From SZAS-103 sp043747745 (GTDB lineage Bacteria > Pseudomonadota > Gammaproteobacteria > Xanthomonadales > Xanthomonadaceae): a stretch of 49,455 bases of DNA. Below, one piece after another: positions 33,890 through 42,715 of this stretch. Made by a program: the position numbers and the translations under genes. The stretch is from the NCBI GenBank assembly GCA_043747745.1, contig JAYTOP010000001.1, positions 1 to 49,455 of the forward strand, given 5' to 3'. The notes below the pieces were generated by a model, which saw nothing but the letters and a program-made list of their open reading frames with translations, did not search any database and had not been told where the DNA came from. Positions within the stretch are counted from its first letter, which is position 1. Every line of letters starts with the position of its first letter.

Positions 33890-36433
33890 ATGACTGCGAA
33901 GCCCTCCGACGGACAACCGGATCACGATGCCTCGGCGCGCGCGGTGCGGGAAGCGCTGGCGATCGAAACGCGCAATCGCACGTTCTTCGAGCTTGCGCCG
34001 GACGGCATCCTGATCGCCGACCCGCAGAGCAACTACCTCGACGCCAATCCCGGCATCTGCAGGATGCTGGGCTACACGCGCGAGGAACTGGTCGGCATGT
34101 ACGCCACCGACATCGTTGCGCCGAGCGAGTTCCTGCAGATCAAAATGGCGCTCGACGCGATCAAGGCCACCGCCCAGTGCCAGCGCGAGTGGAAGTTCCA
34201 GCGCAAGGACGGCTTGATCTTCGATGCGGAAGTGATCGCGACCACCCTGCCCAACGGCAACGTGCTCGCGATGATCCGTGATGTCTCCGCACAGAAGGCG
34301 CGCGAGCGCGAACTCGAACGCATCTCGCGACTGTATGCATCGCTGAGCCAGATCAACCAATCCATCGCGCGGAGCTGCGGCCGCGACGACCTGCTTGTGC
34401 AGGTCTGCCGGGTGCTGGTTGAATTCGGCACCTTCAAGATGGCTTGGATCGGCCTGCACGATCCGCAAACCCATCGGTTGCACCCGATCGCCTCATGGGG
34501 TGACGAAAACGGCTATCTTCCGAGTGTCACGATTTACGCCGACGATCGTCCGCAAGGCCGTGGCCCGGCGGGCACTGCGTTCCGCGAGCAGCGCCCCTAC
34601 ATTTGCAACAACATGTTCGACGATCCTGCCGCGTTGCCATGGCGTGAAGAGATTCAGAGGCGAGCCATTTGCGCCGCTGCGGTGTTCCCCCTGCGGGAAA
34701 GGGGCCAAGTCTGGGGCATCCTCGCTGTTTACGCCGATGAAACCGGGATTTTCCAGGACAAGGAAATTGCGCTGCTGGCCGAAGCCGCCGACAACGTCTC
34801 ATACGCGCTGGACTGCCTTGCACACGAACGTGAGCTCCTCGAGGCGGAGGAGGCGGCGCGGCGCGAGAGGCTGTTCTCCGACACGATGATCGACAGCGTG
34901 CCGGGCATCCTCTACTTCTACGACGCCTTTGGACACTTCCTGCGCTGGAACCGGAACTTCGAGAGGGTCTCCGGATATTCGGGAGGAGAAATAGCTGGAA
35001 TGCACCCGCTCGAGTTCTTCGCGGGGCAGGACAAGGCGCTGTTGACAGAGAGGATGGCGGAAGTGTTCGACAAGGGGGAAGCGTTCGTCGAGGCCGGGTT
35101 CGTCGCCAAGGACGGCACGTCCACGCCGTATTTCTTCACCGGCCGACGCGTGGAGTTCGAGGGCGCGGCGTGCCTGGTCGGTGTCGGCATCGACATCTCC
35201 GGGCGCAGGCGCGCCGAGGATCGTCTCAGCGAGAGCGAGCGCAAGTATCGCGAGCTGGTGGAACATGCGAACAGCATCATCCTGCACTGGTCGCGCGACG
35301 GCCGGATCATTTTCCTCAATGAATTCGGCCAGCGCTTCTTCGGCTACACGGAAGCCGAGATCTGCGGCTGCCATGTCGTCGGCACGATCGTCCCGGAATC
35401 GGACACCAGCGGACGCGACCTGAAATCACTGATGGACGAGATCTGCAGGAACCCGACCGCGTTCGAGCAGAACGTCAACGAGAACATCCGCCGCAACGGC
35501 GAGCGGGTCTGGATCGCCTGGACGAACAAGGTCGCGCTCGACCCGCAAGGCGATGTGGCTGAAATCCTGAGCATCGGCACCGACATCACTGCGCAGAAAC
35601 GGGCGGAGGAGGAATTGCGGGCGACCCAGGCCAGCCTCGAACACCGCGTCATCGAGCGCACCGCCGAACTGGCCGAAGCCAAGCACGCCGCCGAGGCCGC
35701 CGACCGAATCAAGTCGGCTTTCCTCGCGACGATGTCGCATGAGTTGCGCACGCCGCTCAATTCCATCATCGGCTTCACCGGCATCGTGCTGCAGGGATTG
35801 GCCGGGCCGCTGAATGCCGAGCAGTCCAAGCAGCTCGGCATGGTCCGCGGCAGCGCCCGCCACCTGCTGGAACTGATCAGCGACGTGCTGGATATCTCCA
35901 AGATCGAGGCCGGCCAGCTCGAGGTGCGCGCGGAAGTGTTCGATCTGCGCGCATCGCTCGATCGCACGGTCGCTTCGGTACGGCCGCTCGCCGAAAAGAA
36001 AGGCCTCGCCCTCGACCTGGTCGTCGCCACCGACATCGCCGAGATGGTGAGCGATCGCCGCCGCGTGGAGCAGATCCTGCTCAACCTGCTCAACAATGCG
36101 ATCAAGTTCACCGAGCACGGCGGCGTGAAGCTGACCGCCGATCTGGTCGAGGCATCGCAGGCAGAAGCTGGTGACCCGCCCGCAGCATCCGTGCGCCTGC
36201 GCGTCGAAGACAGCGGCATCGGCATCCGGCCCGACAACCTCGGCAAGCTCTTCCAGCCATTCCATCAGATAGACTCGGGCTTGACTCGGCAACATGAAGG
36301 CACGGGCCTTGGTCTGGCGATCTGTCGCCGGCTCAGCGCGCTGCTGGGCGGCGGGATTGTTGCAACCAGCGAATGGACGAAAGGCAGCACGTTCACCGTC
36401 ACCTTACCCTTGCAACGGTTGCCCGCACCATGA
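33890..36433 (+). CDS. Soluble PAS-GAF-PAS-PAS sensor histidine kinase
   Basis: An 847-residue kinase without transmembrane segments. Domains: PAS at about 25-145 (FFELAPDGILIADPQSNYLD), GAF at about 160-310, PAS at about 330-445 (IDSVPGILYFYDAFGHFLRW), PAS at about 455-580 (HANSIILHWSRDGRIIFLNE), HisKA with the H-box MSHELRTPLNSIIGF (His near 617) and HATPase_c with LLNLLNNAIKFTEHG, VEDSGIGI and GTGLGLAICRRL. It probably senses a cytoplasmic ligand or redox state and passes phosphate to the receiver protein encoded next. ATG 33890 is chosen over TTG 33884. Its TGA overlaps the receiver gene by ATGA (36430-36433), so the three signalling genes are coupled. Confidence 0.92.
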   Translation: MTAKPSDGQPDHDASARAVREALAIETRNRTFFELAPDGILIADPQSNYLDANPGICRMLGYTREELVGMYATDIVAPSEFLQIKMALDAIKATAQCQREWKFQRKDGLIFDAEVIATTLPNGNVLAMIRDVSAQKARERELERISRLYASLSQINQSIARSCGRDDLLVQVCRVLVEFGTFKMAWIGLHDPQTHRLHPIASWGDENGYLPSVTIYADDRPQGRGPAGTAFREQRPYICNNMFDDPAALPWREEIQRRAICAAAVFPLRERGQVWGILAVYADETGIFQDKEIALLAEAADNVSYALDCLAHERELLEAEEAARRERLFSDTMIDSVPGILYFYDAFGHFLRWNRNFERVSGYSGGEIAGMHPLEFFAGQDKALLTERMAEVFDKGEAFVEAGFVAKDGTSTPYFFTGRRVEFEGAACLVGVGIDISGRRRAEDRLSESERKYRELVEHANSIILHWSRDGRIIFLNEFGQRFFGYTEAEICGCHVVGTIVPESDTSGRDLKSLMDEICRNPTAFEQNVNENIRRNGERVWIAWTNKVALDPQGDVAEILSIGTDITAQKRAEEELRATQASLEHRVIERTAELAEAKHAAEAADRIKSAFLATMSHELRTPLNSIIGFTGIVLQGLAGPLNAEQSKQLGMVRGSARHLLELISDVLDISKIEAGQLEVRAEVFDLRASLDRTVASVRPLAEKKGLALDLVVATDIAEMVSDRRRVEQILLNLLNNAIKFTEHGGVKLTADLVEASQAEAGDPPAASVRLRVEDSGIGIRPDNLGKLFQPFHQIDSGLTRQHEGTGLGLAICRRLSALLGGGIVATSEWTKGSTFTVTLPLQRLPAP

Positions 36434-36822
36434 GCCGCACCATCCTGCTGATCGAGGACAACGAACAGAACCGCTATCTGGCGACGTTCCTGCTCGAGCG
36501 GAACGGATTCAGCGTGGTGTCGGCGGTGGACGGCCCCGATGGCATCGCGAAGGCGCAGCAGATCCTGCCGGACCTGATACTGCTCGATATCCAGTTGCCC
36601 GCGATGGATGGCTATGCGGTAGCGCAGGCCCTGCGCGGCATCGCCTCGTTACGCGAAACGCCGATTGTCGCGGTGACGTCGTACGCGATGGTGGGCGATC
36701 GCGAAAAATCGCTGGCCGCCGGCTGCAATGGCTACATCGAGAAACCCATCGACCCGGAGACCTTCGTATCGGAGATCAAGCGCTTCGAGCCGCCGCTGCC
36801 AACGACCGCAGGCACGCCATGA
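36430..36822 (+). CDS. Single-domain response regulator (CheY-like receiver)
   Basis: A 130-residue stand-alone receiver: acidic pair E9-D10 (LLIEDNEQN), phosphoacceptor D53 in LILLDIQLPAMDG, the T/S switch in PIVAVTSYA and the conserved lysine in GYIEKPID. There is no output domain, so it acts as a phosphate relay or by protein contact, as DivK-type regulators do. It overlaps the kinase stop (ATGA 36430-36433) and the next gene's start (ATGA 36819-36822), a layout that makes a kinase-to-receiver-to-EAL-protein relay likely. The frame is open upstream to 36373, inside the kinase gene, without meaning. Confidence 0.93.
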   Translation: MSRTILLIEDNEQNRYLATFLLERNGFSVVSAVDGPDGIAKAQQILPDLILLDIQLPAMDGYAVAQALRGIASLRETPIVAVTSYAMVGDREKSLAAGCNGYIEKPIDPETFVSEIKRFEPPLPTTAGTP

Positions 36823-39164
36823 CCAGCGTCCTGATCGTCGACGACAAGGAAGACAACCTTTACTACCTGGAAGCCTTGTTCACGAGCAACGGCTACAACG
36901 TGACCACCGCGCGCCATGGGGCCGAGGCGCTGGTGAAGGCCAGGCAATCGCCGCCCGATATCGCCGTTTCCGACCTGCTGATGCCGGTGATGGACGGCTA
37001 CACCTTGCTGCGCCACTGGAAAGCGGATGCCGGGCTGCAACACATCCCGTTCATCGTCTACACCGCGACCTATACCGAAGCCGAGGACGAGCAGCTGGCG
37101 CTCAGCCTCGGTGCCGATGCCTTCATCCTCAAGCCTACCGAACCGGATGTGTTCATGTCCCGGGTTTGCGACGTGCAGGCCCGGGCCGCATCGGCCGAGC
37201 CCACACTGCCGATGTCCCCGGTCGGCGATGAAAGCGACACGATGAAGGCGTACAGCGAAACCCTGATCCGCAAGCTCGAGCAAAAAACGCTGCAACTGGA
37301 AGAGAGCAATCGCGCATTGCAGGAAGGCGCGACCCGGATCAACCGCCTCAACCGCGTGTACGCGGTGCTCAGCCAGATCAATGCGCTGATCGTCCGCGCA
37401 AGCGACCGTGCCGAGTTGTTCGACGAAGCGTGCCGGATCGCGGTCGTGGCCGGCGGTTTCCGGATGTCGATGATCGGCATCCTCGACCGCAGCACGCAAC
37501 AGATCGTCCCGGTCGCTTCGGCGGGCAAGGACGCCAGCCTCATGGACGCGGTCAGCAGCGTCCTGTCATCCAGCGAAACAGCGTCCAGCACTTTGGTCGC
37601 ACGGGTGATGCGCGAGAAACTCGCGCACGTCGTCAACGACGCGCAGAGCGACCCCAGGGTCGTGCTGGCCAGGGAATACGCGGAATCCGGGGTGCGCTCA
37701 CTGGTGGTCCTGCCGCTGATCGTCGCGGATGAGTCGGCTGGCGTGCTCGCCCTGTACGCCAGCGAAACCGACTACTTCCACGACGAGGAAATGAAGCTGC
37801 TCACCGAGCTCGCCGGAGACGTCGCATTCGCGATCGACCACATCGGCAAGCAGGAACGGCTCAATTATCTCGCTTACTACGACGCGCTCACCGGGCTGGC
37901 GAACCGTACCTTGTTCCTCGAACGGCTGGCGCAATATATCCGCAGCGGCACCGGCGACGGGCAACAGGTCGCGCTGTTCCTGTTCGACCTCGAGCGCTTC
38001 AAGAACATCAACGACAGCCTGGGTCGCACCGTCGGCGACGCGCTGCTGAAACAGGTCGCTGAATGGATGTCGCGCAGTGCGGGCGATCCGAACCTGCTGG
38101 CGCGCGTTGGCACCGACCACTTCGCGTTCGTGCTGCCCGAGGTCAGGCCGGATGGCGATCTTGTGCGCCTGATCGAAAGAACGATGGACAGGTTCCTGCA
38201 GCACCCATTCCACCTGGATGGGAACACATTCCGCATCGCTGCCAAGGCCGGCGTTGCGGTGTTTCCGCAGGACGGCGACAGCGCCGACACTCTGTTCAAG
38301 CACGCCGAGGCTGCGCTGAAAAAAGCCAAGTCGAGCGGCAACCGCTATCTGTTTTTCAACAAGTCGATGACCGATCGTGTGGCCTCCAACCTCAGTCTGG
38401 AAAACCACATGCACGACGCGCTTGCCAACGGCGAGTTCGTGCTGCATTACCAACCGCAGGTGAACCTCAGCACCCGCCAGGTCGTCGGCGCCGAGGCGTT
38501 GATCCGCTGGAACGATCCCCGAACAGGCCTGGTACCGCCGAACCTGTTCATCTCGGTGCTCGAAGAAACCGGGCTCATCCATCAAGTCGGACGCTGGGCC
38601 TTGCACAAGGCCATCGCCGATTACCTGCGTTGGCGCGATGCCGGCTTGCCGGCCGTGCGCATCGCGGTGAACGTGTCGCCGCTGCAACTGCGCAACCGCG
38701 CCTTCGTTTCCGAGATCGAGCAGTTGTGCGCAATCGATCCGCGCGCTGCGGCGGGGCTGGAACTGGAAATCACCGAAAGCATGGTCATGGAGAACGTCCA
38801 GCACGGCATCGCCACCCTGCGCGCGATCCGCGCCCTCGGCGTGTCGATTGCAATCGACGATTTCGGCACCGGGTTTTCATCGCTCAGCTACCTGTCGCGG
38901 CTGCCGCTGGACATCCTCAAAATCGACCAGTCGTTCGTGAACGACATGACGACAGGACCGGACGGTGTGTCGCTGGTGACCAACATCATCACCCTCGCAC
39001 ATTCGCTCAAGCTCAACGTGGTCGCCGAGGGCGTCGAGACCGAAGAGCAGGCACGCCTGCTCCAATTGCTGAAATGCGACGAGATGCAGGGGTTCCTTTA
39101 CAGCGGGCCGGTTCCCTGCGATGTCTTCGAGGACCGTTTCCTGGTGCAGCCGGCCGGGGCGTGA
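36819..39164 (+). CDS. REC-GAF-GGDEF-EAL cyclic-di-GMP phosphodiesterase candidate
   Basis: A 781-residue protein. An N-terminal receiver has the acidic pair D8-D9 (VDDKEDN), phosphoacceptor D52 (AVSDLLMPVMDG) and K in FILKPTEP. A coiled linker and GAF domain (about 170-340) follow, then a GGDEF-type domain in which the signature is degenerate (VGTDHFAFVLPE), so cyclase activity is unlikely. The EAL domain is complete: AEALIRW, NVSPLQL, EITESMVM, DDFGTGFSSLSYL, KIDQSFV and AEGVET. It should hydrolyse cyclic-di-GMP under control of phosphorylation. It is the last gene of the kinase operon, starting at ATG 36819; the frame is open far upstream but the receiver fixes the start. Confidence 0.93.
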   Translation: MTSVLIVDDKEDNLYYLEALFTSNGYNVTTARHGAEALVKARQSPPDIAVSDLLMPVMDGYTLLRHWKADAGLQHIPFIVYTATYTEAEDEQLALSLGADAFILKPTEPDVFMSRVCDVQARAASAEPTLPMSPVGDESDTMKAYSETLIRKLEQKTLQLEESNRALQEGATRINRLNRVYAVLSQINALIVRASDRAELFDEACRIAVVAGGFRMSMIGILDRSTQQIVPVASAGKDASLMDAVSSVLSSSETASSTLVARVMREKLAHVVNDAQSDPRVVLAREYAESGVRSLVVLPLIVADESAGVLALYASETDYFHDEEMKLLTELAGDVAFAIDHIGKQERLNYLAYYDALTGLANRTLFLERLAQYIRSGTGDGQQVALFLFDLERFKNINDSLGRTVGDALLKQVAEWMSRSAGDPNLLARVGTDHFAFVLPEVRPDGDLVRLIERTMDRFLQHPFHLDGNTFRIAAKAGVAVFPQDGDSADTLFKHAEAALKKAKSSGNRYLFFNKSMTDRVASNLSLENHMHDALANGEFVLHYQPQVNLSTRQVVGAEALIRWNDPRTGLVPPNLFISVLEETGLIHQVGRWALHKAIADYLRWRDAGLPAVRIAVNVSPLQLRNRAFVSEIEQLCAIDPRAAAGLELEITESMVMENVQHGIATLRAIRALGVSIAIDDFGTGFSSLSYLSRLPLDILKIDQSFVNDMTTGPDGVSLVTNIITLAHSLKLNVVAEGVETEEQARLLQLLKCDEMQGFLYSGPVPCDVFEDRFLVQPAGA

Positions 39165-39172
39165 CGAGCGAA

Positions 39173-40366
39173 TCACGCAAGGTCCTCGTGCAATAGCGCG
39201 GTCGCGGCGACAGCATGCATCACCTTCTGCCTCGTTCGAGCCTTCAGTCCGAAGCAGGGCCGCAACCAGCCGATCCGTTTCACGATCTCACTGATTGCGT
39301 AGCAGCCGCCCACCGTCCCGGCAAGGATCGCGAGTGGCTCGGTCACCGGGCCGAGCCGGTACGGGATCAGGGCGAATCCGATTCCCACGATCAAGCTCTG
39401 GTGCAGCATGTACCACGGGTACACCGACTCGGTCGCCCACGGCAGCCAGCGGAACGGCCGGTTGAGCAGCGCATGCGCCCAGCCGAGGATCGCCAGCAGC
39501 ATTGTCCACATGTACAGGTTGCGCAGGACCTGCTGGAATCGGTCGCTCTCCGGCCAGATGCCGTCCAGGTACACATACGCCACGCCCAAGGTCAACGCGG
39601 TCGCAAGCGTCCATTTGCGCAGCCGCAGCACCTCGGTCCAGAAGCCCGCATCGCGCGCGACCAGGAAGCCGTACAGGAACACGGTGAAGTACATTGGGTG
39701 CCGGTACCAGTCATGGACGAGGTCGCCGGTGTCGGGGAAGTGCGACTGCAGGGTCATCGTGTACACGATCAGCGGCAGCGTCGGCAGGGTCATCAGCCAG
39801 AAACCGCGCAGACCACAGAACATCGCGCGCGCCTTCGTCCCGATGCGGCTGTTCATTGGCACCACCAGCAACGCCAGCACGCCGGTATAGACCCACAGGT
39901 ACGCCAGGTACCACAGGTGGTTCCAGGTGTAGCCGCTGTGCCAGCCGCTGAATGCGTCCTTCGGCCAGGGCTTGTGGCTCCAGTAGTCGAGCAGGAACTG
40001 GCCGAAACCCGGCTTCACCAGCCCGTTCGTCACGCCCTGCGCATACGGCTGGATCGGGACCACCACCAGCATGCCGAACACCAGCGGCAGCAGCAGTCGC
40101 CAAGTCCGTTTCGCGAAGAACCGCCCGGCCTGCTCGCCGCGCAGCAGGAAGGCGGCGGCCATGCCCGAGACCAGGAAGATCAGGTCCATCCGCCAGCGGT
40201 TGATGAAGATCATCGGCGCCTGCAGCCAGCCGGCCCACTCCATCGTCGAATAGGGACTCTTGATGTGGAATCCCCAGTCGGCGACGTACAGCATGCCGAG
40301 GTGGTAGAGGATCAGCAGCGCGAACGCGAGGGCGCGCAGGGCATCGATATCGTAGCGGCGGTTCAT
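39173..40366 (-). CDS. Acyltransferase-3/OpgC-like membrane protein
   Basis: A 397-residue integral membrane protein with about ten hydrophobic segments. It opens MNRRYDIDALRALAFALLIL and YHLGMLYVA: R-x-x-D-x-L/R-x-L-A/F and the Y-H pair are the acyltransferase-3 hallmarks, the His being the likely catalytic base. Further conserved-looking blocks are FLVSGMAAAFLL, RLLLPLVFGMLVVVP, WHLWYLAYLWVY-type WNHLWYLAYLWVYTG and VYPWYMLHQSLIV. Members O-acylate or succinylate surface glycans; the acceptor here is unknown. ATG 40366 is preferred over 40426 because GGAAAG lies just upstream. It is divergent from the LytTR gene at 40518 and may be its target, which is an inference from position only. Confidence 0.85.
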   Translation of the reverse strand: MNRRYDIDALRALAFALLILYHLGMLYVADWGFHIKSPYSTMEWAGWLQAPMIFINRWRMDLIFLVSGMAAAFLLRGEQAGRFFAKRTWRLLLPLVFGMLVVVPIQPYAQGVTNGLVKPGFGQFLLDYWSHKPWPKDAFSGWHSGYTWNHLWYLAYLWVYTGVLALLVVPMNSRIGTKARAMFCGLRGFWLMTLPTLPLIVYTMTLQSHFPDTGDLVHDWYRHPMYFTVFLYGFLVARDAGFWTEVLRLRKWTLATALTLGVAYVYLDGIWPESDRFQQVLRNLYMWTMLLAILGWAHALLNRPFRWLPWATESVYPWYMLHQSLIVGIGFALIPYRLGPVTEPLAILAGTVGGCYAISEIVKRIGWLRPCFGLKARTRQKVMHAVAATALLHEDLA

Positions 40367-40451
40367 GGGACTTTCCGTGGGGGTGATGCCACCAGACTGG
40401 CGAATCCGCGCGAATCGGCCCAGCACAAGGGGTCCAGGGGCGGCCCCCGGT

Positions 40452-40483
40452 GACGAAACGCGGCTCCGGGGGACGAATTGCGG
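40452..40483. promoter_or_regulatory. Direct repeat, candidate LytTR operator
   Basis: GACGAAACGCGG (40452-40463) and GACGAATTGCGG (40472-40483) match at 10 of 12 positions and are 20 bp apart start to start. LytTR regulators typically bind two imperfect direct repeats about two helical turns apart, and this pair lies in the divergent region just upstream of the LytTR gene. It may control that gene, the acyltransferase, or both. Confidence 0.45.
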
Positions 40484-40517
40484 GGCGGAATCCGGCCCCT
40501 GCCCTTAAACTGCGCGC

Positions 40518-41405
40518 ATGAATGCCGTGACGCCCCCCTTGCCGCCGCCCGCGGCCCGCACCGTGCTCGACCGTTACCAACCCTGGCGCCGCTGGGTCGA
40601 GCCGGGATTCTGGATCGCGATCTACCTGCTGCAGGCCACGATCAATTCGGTGGTCACGATCATGGACGTGGACCGGGCGCATGCCGCCTACACGTCCTGG
40701 GAAGTGATGGTCTGGGAGTGGACGAGCCACCTCGTGGGTCTGGCGCTGGTGCCGGCGGTGATCGCGTTCGAGCGCCGGTTCCCCCTCGACTTCGGCCATT
40801 TCCGCCGCAACATCCCGCTGCATGCCCTGGCCACCGTCGCGTATTGCGTCGCGCACGTCGGCGGCATGGTTGCCCTGCGCCACCTCGTCTACACTTGGCA
40901 CGGTGCGCACTACGACTTCGGATATTGGCCGCGCGAACTGTCCTACGAATACCTCAAAGACTGGCGGACCTACGGCAGCATCCTGCTAGTCGTCGCGACC
41001 TACCGGCTGCTGATCCTGCGGCTGCAAGGCGAGGCGCGCCTGCTCGACGCGCCCGATGACGGCATCGACCCGCCGGAACCGATCGAACGCCCCGACCGCT
41101 TCCTGGTGCGCAAGCTCGGCAAGGAATTCCTGGTCGCCGCGAACGACATCGAGTTCCTGCAGGCCTCAGGCAACTACGTGAACCTGCACGTGCGTGGCCG
41201 CGACTATCCGTTGCGCACCACCATGGCCGCGATCGAACCGCGCATGGACCCGGCCCGGTTCGCGCGCGTGCATCGCAGCTGGATGGTCAACCTGGACTGC
41301 ATCGCCGAGATCGAGCCGCTCGACACCGGCGACGCGCGCCTGTTGCTGCGCGACGGCACCAGGTTGCCTTGCAGTCGCAGATATCGGGGTGTACTGAAGA
41401 CATAG
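40518..41405 (+). CDS. LytTR-domain regulator with membrane N-terminus
   Basis: A 295-residue protein with four hydrophobic segments in the first 165 residues (WIAIYLLQATINSVVTIM, LVGLALVPAVIAF, IPLHALATVAYCVAHVGGMV, SILLVVATYRLLIL) and a C-terminal LytTR DNA-binding domain (about 195-295). Characteristic LytTR elements are FLQASGNYVNLHV, YPLRTTMAAIE, FARVHRSWMVNLDCIAEIE and the ending LPCSRRYRGVL. This is a membrane-bound, non-phosphorelay LytTR type; such proteins often regulate genes next to themselves. The divergent acyltransferase and the direct repeat between them fit this. The membrane part carries no recognised sensor domain. The ATG at 40518 is the first in frame. Confidence 0.9.
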   Translation: MNAVTPPLPPPAARTVLDRYQPWRRWVEPGFWIAIYLLQATINSVVTIMDVDRAHAAYTSWEVMVWEWTSHLVGLALVPAVIAFERRFPLDFGHFRRNIPLHALATVAYCVAHVGGMVALRHLVYTWHGAHYDFGYWPRELSYEYLKDWRTYGSILLVVATYRLLILRLQGEARLLDAPDDGIDPPEPIERPDRFLVRKLGKEFLVAANDIEFLQASGNYVNLHVRGRDYPLRTTMAAIEPRMDPARFARVHRSWMVNLDCIAEIEPLDTGDARLLLRDGTRLPCSRRYRGVLKT

Positions 41406-41534
41406 GACGCGGCCCGCAAACGACCCGGCACGCCAATCGCCAAACGCGTTGAGGGCGTGCTCGAACCCGACTTGTCGGCGGGCAGGTCGGCGGCGGGTCG
41501 GCGGATCATGATCGTGCTATCCGGCGTTAGTGAT

Positions 41535-41624
41535 GGCCTGAACAGGGCATCGCGGCAAATTTTTGGACCAACACGATCAACGAGTTACGCACTGAGAAAC
41601 TCGAAATTCGGACTTGTTCAGGCC
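41535..41624. repeat. 10-bp inverted repeat upstream of hicB
   Basis: GGCCTGAACA (41535-41544) and TGTTCAGGCC (41615-41624) are perfect inverted repeats 70 bases apart in gene-free DNA upstream of the hicBA pair. A smaller CGAGT/ACTCG pair lies between them. It could be the remnant of an insertion or a structured leader. Confidence 0.5.
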
Positions 41625-41683
41625 GTCCTGAAACCGCGTGCGGGCGCTTAGGTATCATTGCGGTTCAGTCGCGGAGTAGCCCC

Positions 41684-41896
41684 ATGCTGCAAACATATAC
41701 GGCGGTCGTAAAGCATGACGATGGCACCTGGATCGGCTGGATCGAGGAAGTCCCTGGAGTGAATTGCCAAGAGTCCACTCGCGAGCAATTGCTGGCATCG
41801 CTGCGCATAACGCTGACGGAGGCAATCGAGCTCAATCGAGCGGATGCGCGAGGTGCAGCTGGCAACGGTTATGAAGAACTGCCTATCGCCGTATGA
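41684..41896 (+). CDS. hicB: HicB-type antitoxin
   Basis: A 70-residue protein with the HicB fold: MLQTYTAVVKHDDGTWIGWI (beta-strand pair), EEVPGVNCQEST, then the helix LLASLRITLTEAIELN. It is of the short kind without a separate C-terminal DNA-binding domain. It should neutralise the HicA RNase encoded immediately downstream and may autoregulate the operon, for which a TATCAT motif at about 41652 could be the -10 element. Its stop overlaps the next start by ATGA (41893-41896). Antitoxin-first order is the reverse of the classical E. coli hicAB but is common. Confidence 0.85.
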   Translation: MLQTYTAVVKHDDGTWIGWIEEVPGVNCQESTREQLLASLRITLTEAIELNRADARGAAGNGYEELPIAV

Positions 41897-42087
41897 AGCG
41901 GCGTGATCTTCTTGCGCACCTTCTGGGTCACGGTTGCCAATTGCTCCGCGAGGGTGGCAGCCATTCTTGGTGGGTCCACTCGGCATCAAACAGGCGCAGC
42001 GCAGTCCCGCGCCATGCCGAGATCAACAATCACCTCGCTCGCAAGATTTGTCGTGATCTGGGGATTTCCGAGCCAGATCAGTTCTAA
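41893..42087 (+). CDS. hicA: HicA-type mRNA interferase toxin
   Basis: A 64-residue double-stranded-RNA-binding-fold toxin. It has the signature K/RRDLLAHLLGHGCQLLREGG, the catalytic histidine in GGSHSWWV, a basic strand (RRSAVPRHAE) and the closing helix LARKICRDLGI. HicA proteins cleave mRNA and are neutralised by HicB, encoded just upstream and overlapping by ATGA. Length and motifs are intact, so the pair is probably functional. The G-S-H-S-W-W context has Trp-Trp where many homologues have Y/K, a small variation. No transposase or integrase is next to it. Confidence 0.88.
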   Translation: MKRRDLLAHLLGHGCQLLREGGSHSWWVHSASNRRSAVPRHAEINNHLARKICRDLGISEPDQF

Positions 42088-42192
42088 CTCACTCAAGCGG
42101 ACCGAGCGGGAGGAAGTTTCTGGTGCAATCATGCGTTGCGGCCCGCATGGCCGCTCAGCTTGGGCGTCAGCTCGCATAGACTGAACATACCG

Positions 42193-42504
42193 ATGCGCAA
42201 AGCAATCATCGCCTCGATCACGACATTGGCTGTCCTTGGACTGATCGGCGGATGCCTGATCGTCGCGGGCAACGGGTTCACGACGTCAAACAAACACGCC
42301 CGCTGGCAAGTCTTCGTGCCAGCGCCAGATGCCTACATCATGGCCGCCATCATGTTTGCACTGTCCGGCATTGCCATGCTGTGGTTATTGCAGCAGGCCA
42401 AATTGCGCGTTTCGGGTTTGGTCATTTGCGCAACAACCTATATCGGCGTCGCCGTCGTCCTCACGCGCTCGCTCAGCCACGCTCTTCATCAGTCAAGTCC
42501 ATGA
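42193..42504 (+). CDS. Small three-helix membrane protein, unknown function
   Basis: A 103-residue protein with three hydrophobic segments: ASITTLAVLGLIGGCLIVAG near the N-terminus, IMAAIMFALSGIAMLWLL in the middle and VSGLVICATTYIGVAVVL near the end, joined by polar loops. The first could be a signal anchor. A cysteine within LIGGC recalls a lipobox but lies late in the helix and is followed by hydrophobic residues, so lipidation is doubtful. No family is recognised. ATG 42193 is used instead of the in-frame opening at 42136, as the added residues lack membrane character. It lies 105 bases after hicA with no visible coupling. Confidence 0.6.
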   Translation: MRKAIIASITTLAVLGLIGGCLIVAGNGFTTSNKHARWQVFVPAPDAYIMAAIMFALSGIAMLWLLQQAKLRVSGLVICATTYIGVAVVLTRSLSHALHQSSP

Positions 42505-42715
42505 ATTGCTTGCGCCTCGGACCCACATGCGCCCTGACCGTTCAAGGCGGACGGCTTCGCTGCCGCTTCACTCCAGCGATGCAATCCACCTGTCCATCCA
42601 GGTGCGGCACACTGGTCGTTGATGCGTCCGCGAGACCGACGGCGTGACCACGTCGGCGCGCTGCGACCGACACTGTGACGATGCGCACGCAGCTCCGGTG
42701 GTCCTGTGTTAGATA

